Notes under the pieces: model-generated | Told to the model about the DNA's origin: nothing | Database searches by the model: none | Seen by the model: the letters and a program-made list of their open reading frames with translations, nothing else | In this document: positions 9,001 through 18,712 of the stretch, one piece after another | How positions within the stretch are numbered: position 1 is the first letter of the stretch | Layout: each line of letters opens with the position of its first letter | Position numbers and translations under genes: made by a program | Assembly (NCBI GenBank): GCA_024704765.1 | Contig: JAKMXF010000331.1 | Span: forward strand, 171,840-202,802 | Reading direction: 5' to 3' | Origin: Oopsacas minuta | Lineage: Eukaryota; Porifera; Hexactinellida; Lyssacinosida; Leucopsacidae | DNA: 30,963 nt

Positions 9001-10915
9001 AAAGTGTTGAGAATACGACTTACTTTTATATATCTTGTTGCGATTATCTCTGAAGAGCCACCAACAGTAATCGGACATCATGCCCTCATTCCAGAAACCT
9101 TGGTATCGGGTTTCCATCTCCTGTATGTCTTGGTGGAATCTCTCACCCTGTTCATCACTTACAGCTCCAAGGTTCTCAGGGAAAAAATCAAGGTGAGAGT
9201 GCAAGAAGTGAAGTTTTAGCGACATGCAACAGCCCATCTTCTCGTATGCGTTAAGCAAGGTTGCCACTCCTTCTCTGTAGTTGGACGACTTCTTGTTGCC
9301 CAAAAAGTTTTCACAAACCCATTTGAAAGAATTCCAAGCACTCATTTCTAATTCGGATAATGTCTTCTCGAAATCTGGATCTCTGAATACTTGTCTGATT
9401 TGTGGTCCTACAAATACTCCCTCTTTTAACTTTGCCTCGCTTAGTTTCGGAAATTTGCCTACCAAATGCAGAAATCCTGCTGAATTTGTTTTACCCATTG
9501 TTTTAACGAATGTTTTCATTAATCCAAGTTTAATATGAAGTGGGGGTAAGAAAACTTGGTTTGGATCTACCAATGGCGAATGCTGTAAATTGGTTTTCCC
9601 CACTTCATAGGTTCTCTTCGGCCAATCACATTTTTTATAATGTTCACCAGTTGCTCGGCTGTCCCATAGACATAGGAAACAACAATACTTTGTAAAACCT
9701 TGTTGCAAGCCCATTAATAGCCCGATTATCTTAAGATCACCGCAGATATTCCATATATCTATTCTATACTGTATTGCCTCCAAAACTTCCTGCAAATTGA
9801 CGAAGGTTTCTTTCAGATAGACGGAGTGAGCAATTGGAACGCCAGGCTTTAGATTTCCGTTATGCAACAGAACAGCTTTCAAATTGCGTTTTGACGAGTC
9901 GATGTAAAGGCGCCAATCAGAGGAAGAATGTTCTTGCAATACGTTTGCATAGAGTCCTTCGATATCATTACAATAGCACAGTGGACCATCAGTGGTGTAG
10001 TATTGAGCGAGATCGAAATTTCGCTTGCGATAGTGGGATACTAGGACATCTTTGTCGAGTAGGTTTTTCTGTTTGAGCCTGGATGCAAGGAGTTCAGCTT
10101 TGTCTTTAGATAAGTCTAGATCCCTGACCAGATCATTCAATTCTCCCTGTGTAAATGTTTGTGACTTTAGTAATTCATCTTCCGGGACATAATTAGCATC
10201 TGTAGAATCTGCATGGACATCTTCCACCATATCAGACCCGATTTTAATTTGCTATGGCTTGGGAAATGGGATTGGTAATGAGATGTTGTGTGGAATTGGC
10301 CTGCGAGCAGAATCCAAGTCTGGGTAAACAAGAGCGTGCTTATTCTTGGCTGAGAATCCTGTAATGTCGATAAGGCAAAAGTAACAATCATCAAGGTGAT
10401 TTTTCTGTTCCCTCCAGACGATGGGTATTGCAAATGGCATTGAAACTTCCCTTTTGTTCAACCAATCACGTAGTCCACTTGAACAAGAAGTGCATATAAC
10501 ATGTGGTGCCCATGACTTGTCTTGGTCACCAAGTGGACATTCGAAGTACAATTTATATATGTTCTTTAATTGATTTGTGATTGGTCGTCTTTGTGATTTT
10601 ACGCAAAAATGACCACAAACGTAACAGAAATTGTCGGGATGAGTTCTACAATTACGATGCATGTTTATAATTTGATTTGCTTGAATTCAAATAAGTAAAG
10701 TCATTTATAGTCCAGATAATTGAATCAGAATAGGCATGCTCATATAGCAATTTAGTAACTAGGTAATACTATACTATTGAAAAAATGGATATTGGATTTC
10801 AGAATAACTAGACGTGCTAGAGAAATTCTGATTGCACATTCGAGTTCAGCATTCAAAAGTATGCTAAGATAAATGTATGTGATCTCTGATGAGAAATCTT
10901 GTTGAGTTGTGTATG
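8598..10915 (-). mobile_element. TIR DNA transposon, family unnamed
   Basis: The unit is about 2.3 kb with one gene on the minus strand. The left end reads inward ACACAGGTAAACAAAATTT, then TTTCTCATCA, CTAAGCTAG, ATGCTGAATTC and CAGCATGTC. The right end (about 10808-10915), read inward as reverse complement, gives ACACAACTCAACAAGA, TTTCTCATCA, CTTAGCATAC, ATGCTGAACTC and TAGCACGTC in the same order. This is an imperfect terminal inverted repeat of roughly 110 bases; one arm has a gap of about 12 bases. No target duplication could be fixed, so the exact ends are uncertain. The left end abuts the truncated P-like transposase, and a near-identical 3' end lies at 1-402. The class is not one I can name; transposition by the encoded protein is inference. 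Confidence 0.6.
8998..10662 (-). pseudogene. Uncharacterised arthropod multicopy protein, one in-frame stop
   Basis: The frame runs 555 codons from the ATG at 10662 to the stop at 8998, broken only by TAG at 10252-10254 (codon 137). The N-terminal part has Cys pairs: C13-x2-C16, C57-x2-C60 and C93-x2-C96, the first two spaced like a treble-clef zinc module, with WAPHVIC and IPIVWRE around them. After the stop come FTQGELNDLVRDL, YCND, LYIDSSK, a GDLK motif, KYCCFLCLWDSR, a LPPLHIKLGLMK block, NFLGNKK, and finally LGAVSDEQGERFHQD with METRYQG. I recognise it as a family found in many copies in arthropod and cnidarian genomes, without known function. The acidic residues in YIDSS, GDLK and DEQGE could form an RNase H-like site, which is inference. 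With the stop suppressed or repaired the protein would be full length. It sits inside the TIR element. Confidence 0.82.
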
Positions 10916-11099
10916 TGGAGAATCTTCATTTCACAGCCTACATTTTACACTTGGTCCGGATTATGGTTGTGGATTAACAAACTTTGTTATGTGATTACAC
11001 CTGAGAACTATGAAGAACTCTTATTCTTTTGAGTCTCAAGTGTTTCTGATGGTAACTATACCTTGGCCATGATTATGAATTTGCTTCAAATTCTGAAGT
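10663..11099. other. 5' flank and right end of the TIR element
   Basis: 10663-10807 is the upstream region of the element's gene, where its promoter would be; no clear TATA or initiator was fixed. 10808-10915 carries the right terminal inverted repeat. 10916-11099 has no readable coding content, though it may be the far end of the decayed gene that follows. Confidence 0.5.
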
Positions 11100-11950
11100 G
11101 CTTAATGATTACATTATATCATTTACTGTTGATCTGAAAGCAGCGGCACTCTGTCTGGGTATTATGCTTTGACGTTATCAATGCATTTGATGTGATGGGA
11201 TGTCAGAAGGCGGTTGGATAAAGTAATGAATAAATCTAGAACTGCAGCACATAATTCAGAAATCTACCATAAACTCTCAGCAAAATGTGATTGCGACGCA
11301 AAGAATCATGCGATTGAGTGTGAGAGGGTAGAGGATACGGAGGCTCTAGGCGTGTGGCTGTCTGATCACAAAATTCAAGAGTTGCATCTTTTATAAGGAA
11401 TTGAACAGAAGTCATATAATTCAATCGTGACTGCTATTTCTGACGAACAATTAGCTACACAAGAAATACTACCTAAACATAACGACATTTCAAGAATTTG
11501 ATTCCCCGGAGGAGCATTTCAAGGTAATGCCATGCGGAAAATCACTTTGTTGGTGGATGAGATTGGTTTCCAATGAATAACTCTTCTTTTAATGCACTAA
11601 AGCGATTTTCAGAAGTAGTGAAAGCATGTTTCTGGCAAAAGATCGAAGGGCCAAATACGTACGTTTGCGATCTTCCAATTTGTACAAGTATTTCGGCTTA
11701 CTGGACTAAACTGTTCATCAAAGATCAATATAATGTGTCGACACATCTTCCCAATTATCACACAATTCCTGACTGATGGCATGGGATTAGGAGCTGTTTC
11801 GGAACACGCAGCGGAATCAACTCATTCTTGAGAAAATTTGTGGAAATTATATAGGTAGTGAATCGCTAGAAATCTATCAAGAAAACTACTCAACGCTGTT
11901 AAAGTTATCAATTTCGCAAGTTTTATTTCTAATTGATCGGTACCACTTGT
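11100..11950 (+). pseudogene. Decayed transposon-type gene with DLK and Cys-pair motifs
   Basis: Across three frames a coherent protein can be followed: TVDLKAAALCLGIM near 11130, then C-I-stop-C-D near 11188 (a TGA where Trp would fit a C-x2-C pair), LSDHKIQELHLL near 11370, SFNALKRFSEVVKACF near 11585, and HIFPIITQFLTDG with LGAVSEHAAESTH near 11740-11825. The order of motifs, an Asp-Leu-Lys block, a Cys pair, then His...LG.VSE...E..H, parallels the protein at 8998-10662 and other multicopy arthropod proteins I recall without a name. At least three stops and two frameshifts break it. It lies in the opposite orientation to the neighbouring TIR element. Confidence is moderate that this is old coding sequence, low on the family. 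Confidence 0.55.
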
Positions 11951-12416
11951 TTTTTTTACTATTACAATAATTTATTAGTTTAGTCTAAAACGAAAAATTG
12001 ATTTTTGTAACAAACTGTCTATTTACCAAAACTAACATATTTCAAAAATGGGTGCACTAAATTTGGTTTGACACAATATCGGAATCTTCAAATATTCTAC
12101 ATAAGAAAGTTCAAAAATCCGATTGACCTCATCTTTCATACTTTTTCTGTCAAACCTGTGATTTATAGGCGGATTTACTTGAATTTTGATAGTACAACTT
12201 GAAAATGACTTCCTCTCAATGTGAAAAGCCACAATAATGGATGACAAGCGCAAGTGTTCCACAGTGGCTTAATTTGGAAGCTCATGAATCGAATTAGAAC
12301 CTCATTTTTCTTCGATAACTTCAATTTCTAAGGATAATAAGTCATCATGACATATCATTTTAAATAATTATATTTACTGCTAGATGTTGAAGTATTACAC
12401 ACAGTTCGAGTTTTGC
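11951..12416. other. Intergenic, no gene seen
   Basis: No recognised protein. A minus-strand open frame at 12032-12262 has no motif I can place and may be chance. Confidence 0.4.
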
Positions 12417-13425
12417 GAGGGGCACTCAATACGTTTTAAGCCTGACTATGTTGCTAGCTCTTATATAAGTAAACCATTACTTGTTTCGAATAACCATGGG
12501 ATAAATATACTTCGCTGAAAATCTTGTAACTCTATCTTGTATACTTTTCAGATAGCAGTAGTTTTATTATTTATGGATTCCTTAGTTACCAAATCCTCAA
12601 TACAGTTATCAAGGCGTGATAATCGTGCGATAGTACTTTTTCAGTCCCAACTTTTGAAAACAATTAAAGAAGATCGCGAAAATTTCTGTACAGCCTTTCC
12701 AAATAACAGCGTATCTGCAGAAACAGTGAAAAGATGGTACAGAGAATTTAAGTGCGGAAATTTCATCTTGAAGACCAACTCCGCCCTGGACCACCCCCTA
12801 CGCTGTAGAGGGAATTGTTGAGTCAATTGAAGAAATGGTGATAGCAGACCCAAATGTTGCATATGAGAGGATTCAGCACGAAATTGGCATTTCACCCGGG
12901 GCAGTGCACACCGTTTTACACCAATCCCTTCAGCTACGTAAACTTTGTGCCCGTTGGATCCCACATCAGCTTCATCCTGAGCAGAAGCAGAATCGAGTGA
13001 AATGGTGCCATGAAATGCTTAAAAAATTGAACAATGGCAACAGTAGAGATGTTTCCAAGATATTAACTGGTGATGAAACATGGATCTATCACTATGATAC
13101 GGAAACAAAGCAGCAGAGCCATCAATGGTGTGAAATTGGAGAAGGTCCCCCAACAAAGGTTCGCAGAACTCTGTACACTAAGAAACAAATGTATGCATTT
13201 TTTAATACAATGGGTGTTAAAACTGTTGTACCTCTTGAACCTGGTAAGATAAATAATTCAACCTGGTATACAGAGAGTTGTTTGCCTCTAGTCATAAAAG
13301 CAATAAGTTTACAGCGTCCTGGCACAGGATTAAGGGGAACTTTTTTTGCACGACGATAATGCCAGTTCTCATACATCAAAAATGACAAGACAATTCATTA
13401 AAGAATCATGTAATATAACATACTA
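12417..13425 (+). pseudogene. Mariner transposase, 3' truncated
   Basis: A mariner-type transposase is readable from about 12570 (SIQLSRRDNRAIVLF). It has a helix-turn-helix with ETVKRWYREFKCGN, then EGIVESIEEMVIADPNVAYE, ARWIPHQLHPEQK (the family WVPHEL-type motif), LTGDETWIYHYD with the first catalytic Asp at 13072, and HDDNASSHT with the second Asp after 13350. The sequence ends around FIKESCNIT, so the third Asp and the C-terminus are lost. Two frameshifts both fall in homopolymers: C5 at 12794-12798 and T7 at 13341-13347. The left end at 12417-12441 (AGGGGCACTCAATACGTTTT) resembles the terminal repeat of the mariner at 17706 and is the likely left TIR. Intact mariners catalyse cut-and-paste transposition into TA; this one is dead. 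Confidence 0.88.
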
Positions 13426-13434
13426 ACTAATACT

Positions 13435-14650
13435 AACTACCCTTGCTGGGCCAAAAAGCACCATCTTTAAATAAACTCCTAGCCCATTGTACCGAACACC
13501 ATTGACAATGTGCTCCTCCAGCTCTGTTTCGAATCCCAAACATTTTGCCATCAAGAATACTAAGAATGATTTTGGTTTGTACCATTGCTTGAGCTAACTG
13601 TAAGCCATCTTTTCAATTGAGTTTAGGATTAATCATATTTTCCATTATAAACTTAACGCTTTCCAGACACTCCTTTTGAGCAAGTAGTACAACATGCCTT
13701 ATTCCAAACGAAAATTTGTTTTTCCAATCTTGAATATTATCTGAGCCATGAATTGATAGTAGGTCGAAGGCGGATAGAAAAAGTATTTTGTGCTTGGAGT
13801 TGGATGTAGCTCATACTGATTATATATTCGCTGGTAAACAGACCCATCAAACCATTAGATAGCTTTACTGTCAAAGAAAAACGATATTCAGAGAGTGGAG
13901 GAATATTTTCGAATACCCTTAGCATACTAGGTCTTAAAATTTTTTCGCGATTCAGATGGTTTCATTCATTGGACATGTGATTAATGTTAACTCTATAACT
14001 AATTTCACATCGATTCGATACTGATCTAGTCTAGAATAAGAGGGGAAAAGGTGAAGTTCTCAGATTTGCAAAAGACGTCGAAGTTTGTATATTTTTGCTT
14101 TCTTATTTCAAGGATGTCATGCAAGAAAGTAGACTCGGCAATAGGTAGGGCTTGGATATATTTTGCATATGTCCCGGTAGCTATTATTTCCTTGCAAACG
14201 TCCGCGGTGTTAACATCTCGGGAGTTAATAGATAATAACATTAATGCATAGGGAGCTATTATTTTTAGTCAATCTCCTCTTTAAGCAAATGCTTAATATT
14301 CAAAACCGGATCAAGTCTTGTCCGCAAGGCTTTCAAGTAAGTTGAGATAAGGGATTTCTTAATTCCATGATAGATCAGATTCTATGATCAGGTTTTCTCG
14401 AGATTCAATTCGCGGATGTATTGATGGAAATGTGTCGAATATATTTGCCTCCCATTCTTCCATCATCTTGGACTTTCGCAATACACCCTCTTAGGTTTAC
14501 ATTTGTGAATTTATAACGAATTACATCGATTTGGTTTTCATCTAAATCAACTTCTTGAACAAATTTCAAAGCAACAACATGCAAGGTTCTTCCAGCATTC
14601 TTATGTAGCGCGCCTAAAAGAATTCTCGATTCACTTACGCGCCTAGACTA
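13435..14650 (-). pseudogene. Unidentified decayed coding region
   Basis: On the minus strand several long, amino-acid-rich frames follow one another. Near 14650-14460 is RRVSESRILLGALHKNAGRTL and FVQEVDLDENQIDVIRYKF. Near 14241-14026 is LSINSRDVNTADVCKEIIAT and STFLHDILEIRKQKYTNFDV. Near 13840-13800 is GSVYQRIYNQYELHPTPS, and near 13790-13440 KHKILFLSAFDLLSIHG, ECLESVKFIMENMINPKLN, a stop, then MVQTKIILSILDGKMFGIR and HCQWC. The last part, with Asp-Gly-Lys and a C-x2-C, again recalls transposase-like multicopy proteins. Frameshifts and stops separate the pieces. I do not recognise the family. It borders the truncated mariner at 13425, which may have been broken by it. Confidence 0.45.
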
Positions 14651-15266
14651 TTTGAATTTTCGAAGCATCAAACTTAAATTTTAAGTATACCATACATCAA
14701 TTACATATGATACGGTTAATACTACATTCCAGAGGTGTCATCTAGAATCTTTCACTATACAAATACGTTTATTGTGCATTAATAATAAAAAACTGTTGAC
14801 CTATCTTTGTATATTTATCTTTATTCATTGTCTCTTAGCAAAGTTACCTCAGTCAACTGAATTCTTCTTATAAAATTTTATGCAATTCAATAGGCCTTTA
14901 TGATTGTTACGTAACCCATTACATTATTCGTCGAAATTAGCCGCATAGAGCGCGCCTAACTCTCAAAATATTCTTCCTCCTAACTATACAAATTTTTTGT
15001 AAATCTGCGCCTGTATGCGCGCGTAGCGCTCCCGGATAAAAGCTAGACAGCAAGTATTTATTCTTTGGATGAGATTTATGTCCAAGCTTCAAATTATTCA
15101 TTTCAGAAGAATTAATGCAATAATGTTATCGAATAAGCGAACTATTCAAATTTCTATATGTAATGAAAGTTATTTTATATCTATTTTTCTCTTGCGTGGT
15201 TGCGCGAGGCTCGAAAGTGATTGAATTACAAGATATTTATGTCAGATATAGATTGAAATTGGTCTG
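14651..15266. other. Non-coding, with GCGC-rich short motifs
   Basis: No gene was seen. The motif ACGCGCCTA/GCGCGCCTA occurs at about 14605, 14637 and 14949, and a GC-rich patch (GCGCCTGTATGCGCGCGTAGCGC) lies near 15006. These stand out against the AT-rich background. A plus-strand frame at 15163-15396 runs into the MITE that follows and is not a gene. Confidence 0.4.
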
Positions 15267-15274
15267 GATAAACA
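15267..15274. repeat. Target-site duplication, left
   Basis: GATAAACA directly precedes the MITE. It pairs with GATAGACA at 15532-15539, seven of eight bases equal, the length expected for hAT elements. Confidence 0.7.
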
Positions 15275-15531
15275 CAGGGCAGGAGAATTGCTCGGGGCAC
15301 CCGACCTCTAGGGGGCCTCCAACAACAAGAAGGGGTTCCAGAATAGAAATTGCTTCAAAATCTGTAATTGCCACCACTTTACAGTTTTGGAGATAGATTT
15401 TTGCCATAATTATTTTATTACCTTTGTTACACTAGCATGAAGCGTTTGCATCTCATGATATTTATCTTAGGGAAGGGGACCTCAGTGTTTAATTCTGCCC
15501 AGGTGCCCCTGATTGGCTAACGCCGGCCCTG
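15275..15531. mobile_element. hAT-type MITE
   Basis: The 257-base element starts CAGGGCAGGAGAATTGCTCGG and continues with GGCACC and GACCTC. The right end, reverse complemented, starts CAGGGCCGGCGTTAGCC and continues with AATCAGGGGCACC. CAGGG ends with an 8-bp duplication are the signature of hAT transposons. There is no transposase inside, so it was mobilised in trans. It is clearly richer in G and C than the flanks. Confidence 0.78.
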
Positions 15532-15539
15532 GATAGACA
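15532..15539. repeat. Target-site duplication, right
   Basis: GATAGACA directly follows the MITE and matches the left copy except for one base. Confidence 0.7.
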
Positions 15540-15591
15540 CCACTTCGCTCCACAATTAGCTTATTCATCATCAACTTTTGGAACGGAAGTA

Positions 15592-15643
15592 CGACATTTG
15601 TGTACAGCTTAGTACTTAATGTTGGTGCGACATTTGTGTACAG
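15592..15643 (+). repeat. Short direct repeat, 36-base period
   Basis: CGACATTTGTGTACAG is repeated exactly at 15592-15607 and 15628-15643. GTACTTAA between them and GTAAATACTTAG after the second suggest a decayed tandem pair. Confidence 0.6.
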
Positions 15644-15768
15644 AATTAGTGTGTAAATACTTAGAATTCAGTCTAAGGTTACAGTTCCCGCTAACTCGGC
15701 GAACTGCACACCAGTAGAATCTTTCATTTGCGATAATAAATAGAAATTCTCTTCTTGTACACATATAT

Positions 15769-15852
15769 AGTAACATCTGTTATCTCGAACCCTCAGAGGA
15801 AATCAAATCTGTTCGAGTTTACGGGGATTCGAGATAGCGGATGTTGACTGTA
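15769..15852. mobile_element. Palindromic mini-element, TIRs only
   Basis: The left arm AGTAACATCTGTTATCTCGAA and the right arm, as reverse complement, ACAGTCAACATCCGCTATCTCGAA face each other with almost no interior. A second inner pair of TTCGAG-type sequence follows. TA lies at both outer borders. The TATCTCGAA type of end resembles Tc1/mariner-pogo class elements, which duplicate TA; the class call is inference. Confidence 0.5.
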
Positions 15853-17705
15853 GTACAATGATTTTCTTTGTATTAGTAAAATTTTGCTTGTATATTTTTA
15901 GAGAAAATTCAAGAAAACTCAAATGTTAATTGAATCCTAAGTCCAAATTAAGAAGATTCCTGATCAATTCAATTTCCAGGACAGTTCAAAAAAGTCATTT
16001 TAACAATTGATTCAATTAAATAAAAGGGTTTGTCTAACGAGCTTTGATCGTTCCAATCGATGAACACCAATAAGTATTGAAATATCCTATACAACATCTA
16101 AATGTCGCTTTTCATATCTTGAAAACTCAACTCTCCTATTAAACTAATGTAAAATTGTGGTCATCGTTCGGAAGGATCATTCACAAATTCTAATTAAAAT
16201 ATTCTATTTTCCTCAGATCAAGAGAAAGATTTAATTAAGGTATAATGGGTTATAAATAGATATTGTAGATACTATAATTTTTCACTACTATGACCACTAA
16301 ATTTTACAATTGATTACTCAGAATTCATTATCTGATTCTCTATATTTCTCACTAAAATTGGAATTATTACCTCAACTTACAGCTACCTAGGTTTTAGAGA
16401 ATGCTAAATCCAATAGCACTGGTTTTAGATGTATTTCAGAACATGAAAATTGCCCCTACTTCCTGTCAACAGCCCACTGTGTGTTCTCAAATATTACGAT
16501 ACCAGACTAAATAGGCTTCCGATAACTTTCATTTGGATCAGGCCTCGTATCTATATAAAATTTCATCAGGCTATATCAATATACAAAAATAGATGGTTGA
16601 TGTCGTCAGTTTCCTTTGGTCTAAATACGAAAACTATTAGCATACGAGAATTCTTAAACTTACCTTCATTAATCCAGTTGCTAACTATACTAATATAATG
16701 CTTTTTTGGTAGAATTAACTTGAAACCTTTGGACTATTATCCCAAACATTTGATAAAATTATTATAATATGGTTATTAAAATTACCATTTTAGAACCTCT
16801 ACAGTCACTATCACGAATTATGAACTCACTTATTTTGTAGCAAGCCATCGCCACCAATTGAATCAATCTCATTGGTGTAACAACATCGTTGATCGATGAA
16901 GGAGAATATCCATGGAATTTGGCATGTGCCATGTGCCATGTGCCTAGAATATGTTAGTTAATACGTAGTAACTTGATTTTGTCCAATCCAAAACTGATCG
17001 GACGGGCATCAAAATTGGTACGTATATATATATCAGAAAAACTGGTCAATACCTTCTACGTGTGTGAATATTAAGAAAACTTATTACACCTGTTGAGATA
17101 AGAAACTTTGGTCATAAACTCTTAACATTGTTATAATGAAAGTTGGCTTCAACCAATTATAACAGACATTGATTATGCACATTCTAAATGGATATATCCA
17201 TCATTCAAAATATTCTATAAATCGAATAATTTCGTACTTAATGGATGGACGGGATCGGATTAGGTATTTACTCGCTCTCACACAAAGTTGGCAAATAATG
17301 GGCACATAAGTGGATATAGACATGTATATATTAGCAACAGATGCGAAATGTTTCCCTTTTCGCAATTCGATGGTAAATATCAATAGAAAATATCAAATTT
17401 TATCGAAAAGTTATATTCAACACTTTTTGGCCAGATTTGCGATATATTTTTAGATATTATATTTATTGTAATATAATTTGTTGATAATGGCAATCATTGA
17501 GTTTACAAAACATTTTCCAACATTGTGGAATTTTGTAAAATTTCTAGTTCCCAGGGTGAAATTCAACCCTGACTATTGTAGTATATAAAAATAAGTTATG
17601 AAACGATGTACCTATTTACAAACTATCGATCCCGATCAATATGTAGCTACTTGGGCTAAAAGAGAGCAATATTTCATATTATTTAGTGTATATAATCCAT
17701 TATTA
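15853..17705. other. Long intergenic stretch
   Basis: No gene could be supported on either strand. CCATGTG is repeated three times in tandem at about 16922-16943. A TATATATATA run is near 17024. A plus-strand frame at 16450-16698 has no recognised motif. Confidence 0.45.
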
Positions 17706-18712
17706 CTAGGGCGTTCAATAAGTCTTGCGGGTGATATCATAGAATATGATACAAACACTATACACACTAATTCACTATAGCACTTGGGGAATAGCCAAAA
17801 ATCGCACGGAGCTGGGTCTGGTGAGTATCGTGGATGGGGAAATAATTCTAACCTTTCTACATCCCAGAAACTTTTGGTAAGCTTAGTTGTATGGGAACTG
17901 GCGTTATCAATTAAAATCTTCATTCCTCGAGTTCCGGTTTTCGGGCGGTACTTTTCTATATTTTTTATCAAATTTGGAAGCACTTGCTCTGTAAAGAAAG
18001 TAGCAGTAACAGCTTTGCCACTCTCACAAGGTAATTGCAAGACAATTCCATGACTACTGAAGAAGATGGTATACATAATCATAGGTTTTCTGAAGTCGGG
18101 CCTAGGAATCTTCGCCGGTTGTTCGTCGCCCCTCACCTATGATCGCTTCTTATACTTGCTATATGGTGTTGAATAGTACACCCACGTTTCATCACCAGTA
18201 ATAATCTCTGTTAGGTGTCTAGAATCGCAGTTCTCATAAGTTTCCAAGAGTTTCTTGGCAATATTCAGTCGTGCCAACCTTTGATTCTCACTGAGCTTAT
18301 GTGGGACCCATTTCCCACAAATCGATCGGTAGCCAAGCTCAGTCGTCAGAATTGTATGAATAGCTCCCGATGAAATCTCCATACTTGTTCTAACTGATTG
18401 ACAGTAATGCACTTGTCTTCCATGACCATACTTTCAATGAGTTGTGATATTCTCTGAGGTTGTGGCGGATACCGGTCTTCCAGATCGAGGCAAATCTGTG
18501 ACAACAGCATCACCAGATCTTAAACGGGCAGCCCATCGCTCTACAGTAGATCTGGAAGGGCAATCCACGTACAATATTTCCTGTAACTTGCTGAAGATCT
18601 GTACGGGCTGGATCTTGAGTATTGTGCGAAACTCTATGTAAGCTCGCCATTTGAGGTTGAAATTATCATCCTTTGAAGCCATGGCGTGAGACCCTTGAAA
18701 ACAGTCCATCAT
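17706..18712 (-). pseudogene. Mariner (DD34D) transposase, broken
   Basis: From the minus-strand ATG at about 18679 the protein shows a DNA-binding part with STVERWAARLRSGDAVVTDL and PRSGRPVSATTSENI. After two frameshifts near 18440 come KWVPHKLSENQR and IITGDETWVYY (first Asp), then a TAG at 18137-18139 where the family has Trp (KRSWVR-type motif). The frame continues RPDFRKPMIMY, MKILIDNASSHT (second Asp, 17906-17908) and YSPDPAPCDFWLFPK (third Asp, 17801-17803). Exactly 34 residues separate the last two Asp, the mariner signature. Directly after FPK the sequence jumps to the 3' end, so the C-terminal part is deleted. The 3' terminal repeat is CTAGGGCGTTCAATAAGTCTT at 17706-17726, next to TA. 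The 5' terminal repeat was not found. Confidence 0.9.

Noticed and set aside
9004-10076. Three plus-strand open frames (9004-9219, 9281-9538, 9834-10076)
   Set aside because: They are antisense to the long minus-strand gene of the TIR element and show no recognisable protein features.
12032-12262. Minus-strand frame with faint likeness to the late part of P-like transposases
   Set aside because: Residues did not align over more than a few positions with either P-like copy.
12641-13388. Minus-strand open frames across the first mariner
   Set aside because: They are antisense to a clearly mariner-like plus-strand protein.
15163-15396. 77-codon plus-strand frame with a hydrophobic start like a signal peptide
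   Set aside because: More than half of it is the interior of the hAT MITE; the signal-like start is short and AT-rich by chance.
16450-16698. 82-codon plus-strand frame, and a minus-strand phrase slightly like a LINE C-terminus
   Set aside because: No catalytic or Cys/His motif could be found on either strand, and the resemblance was too short to report.
17784-18053. 89-codon plus-strand open frame
   Set aside because: Antisense to the DD34D core of the second mariner.
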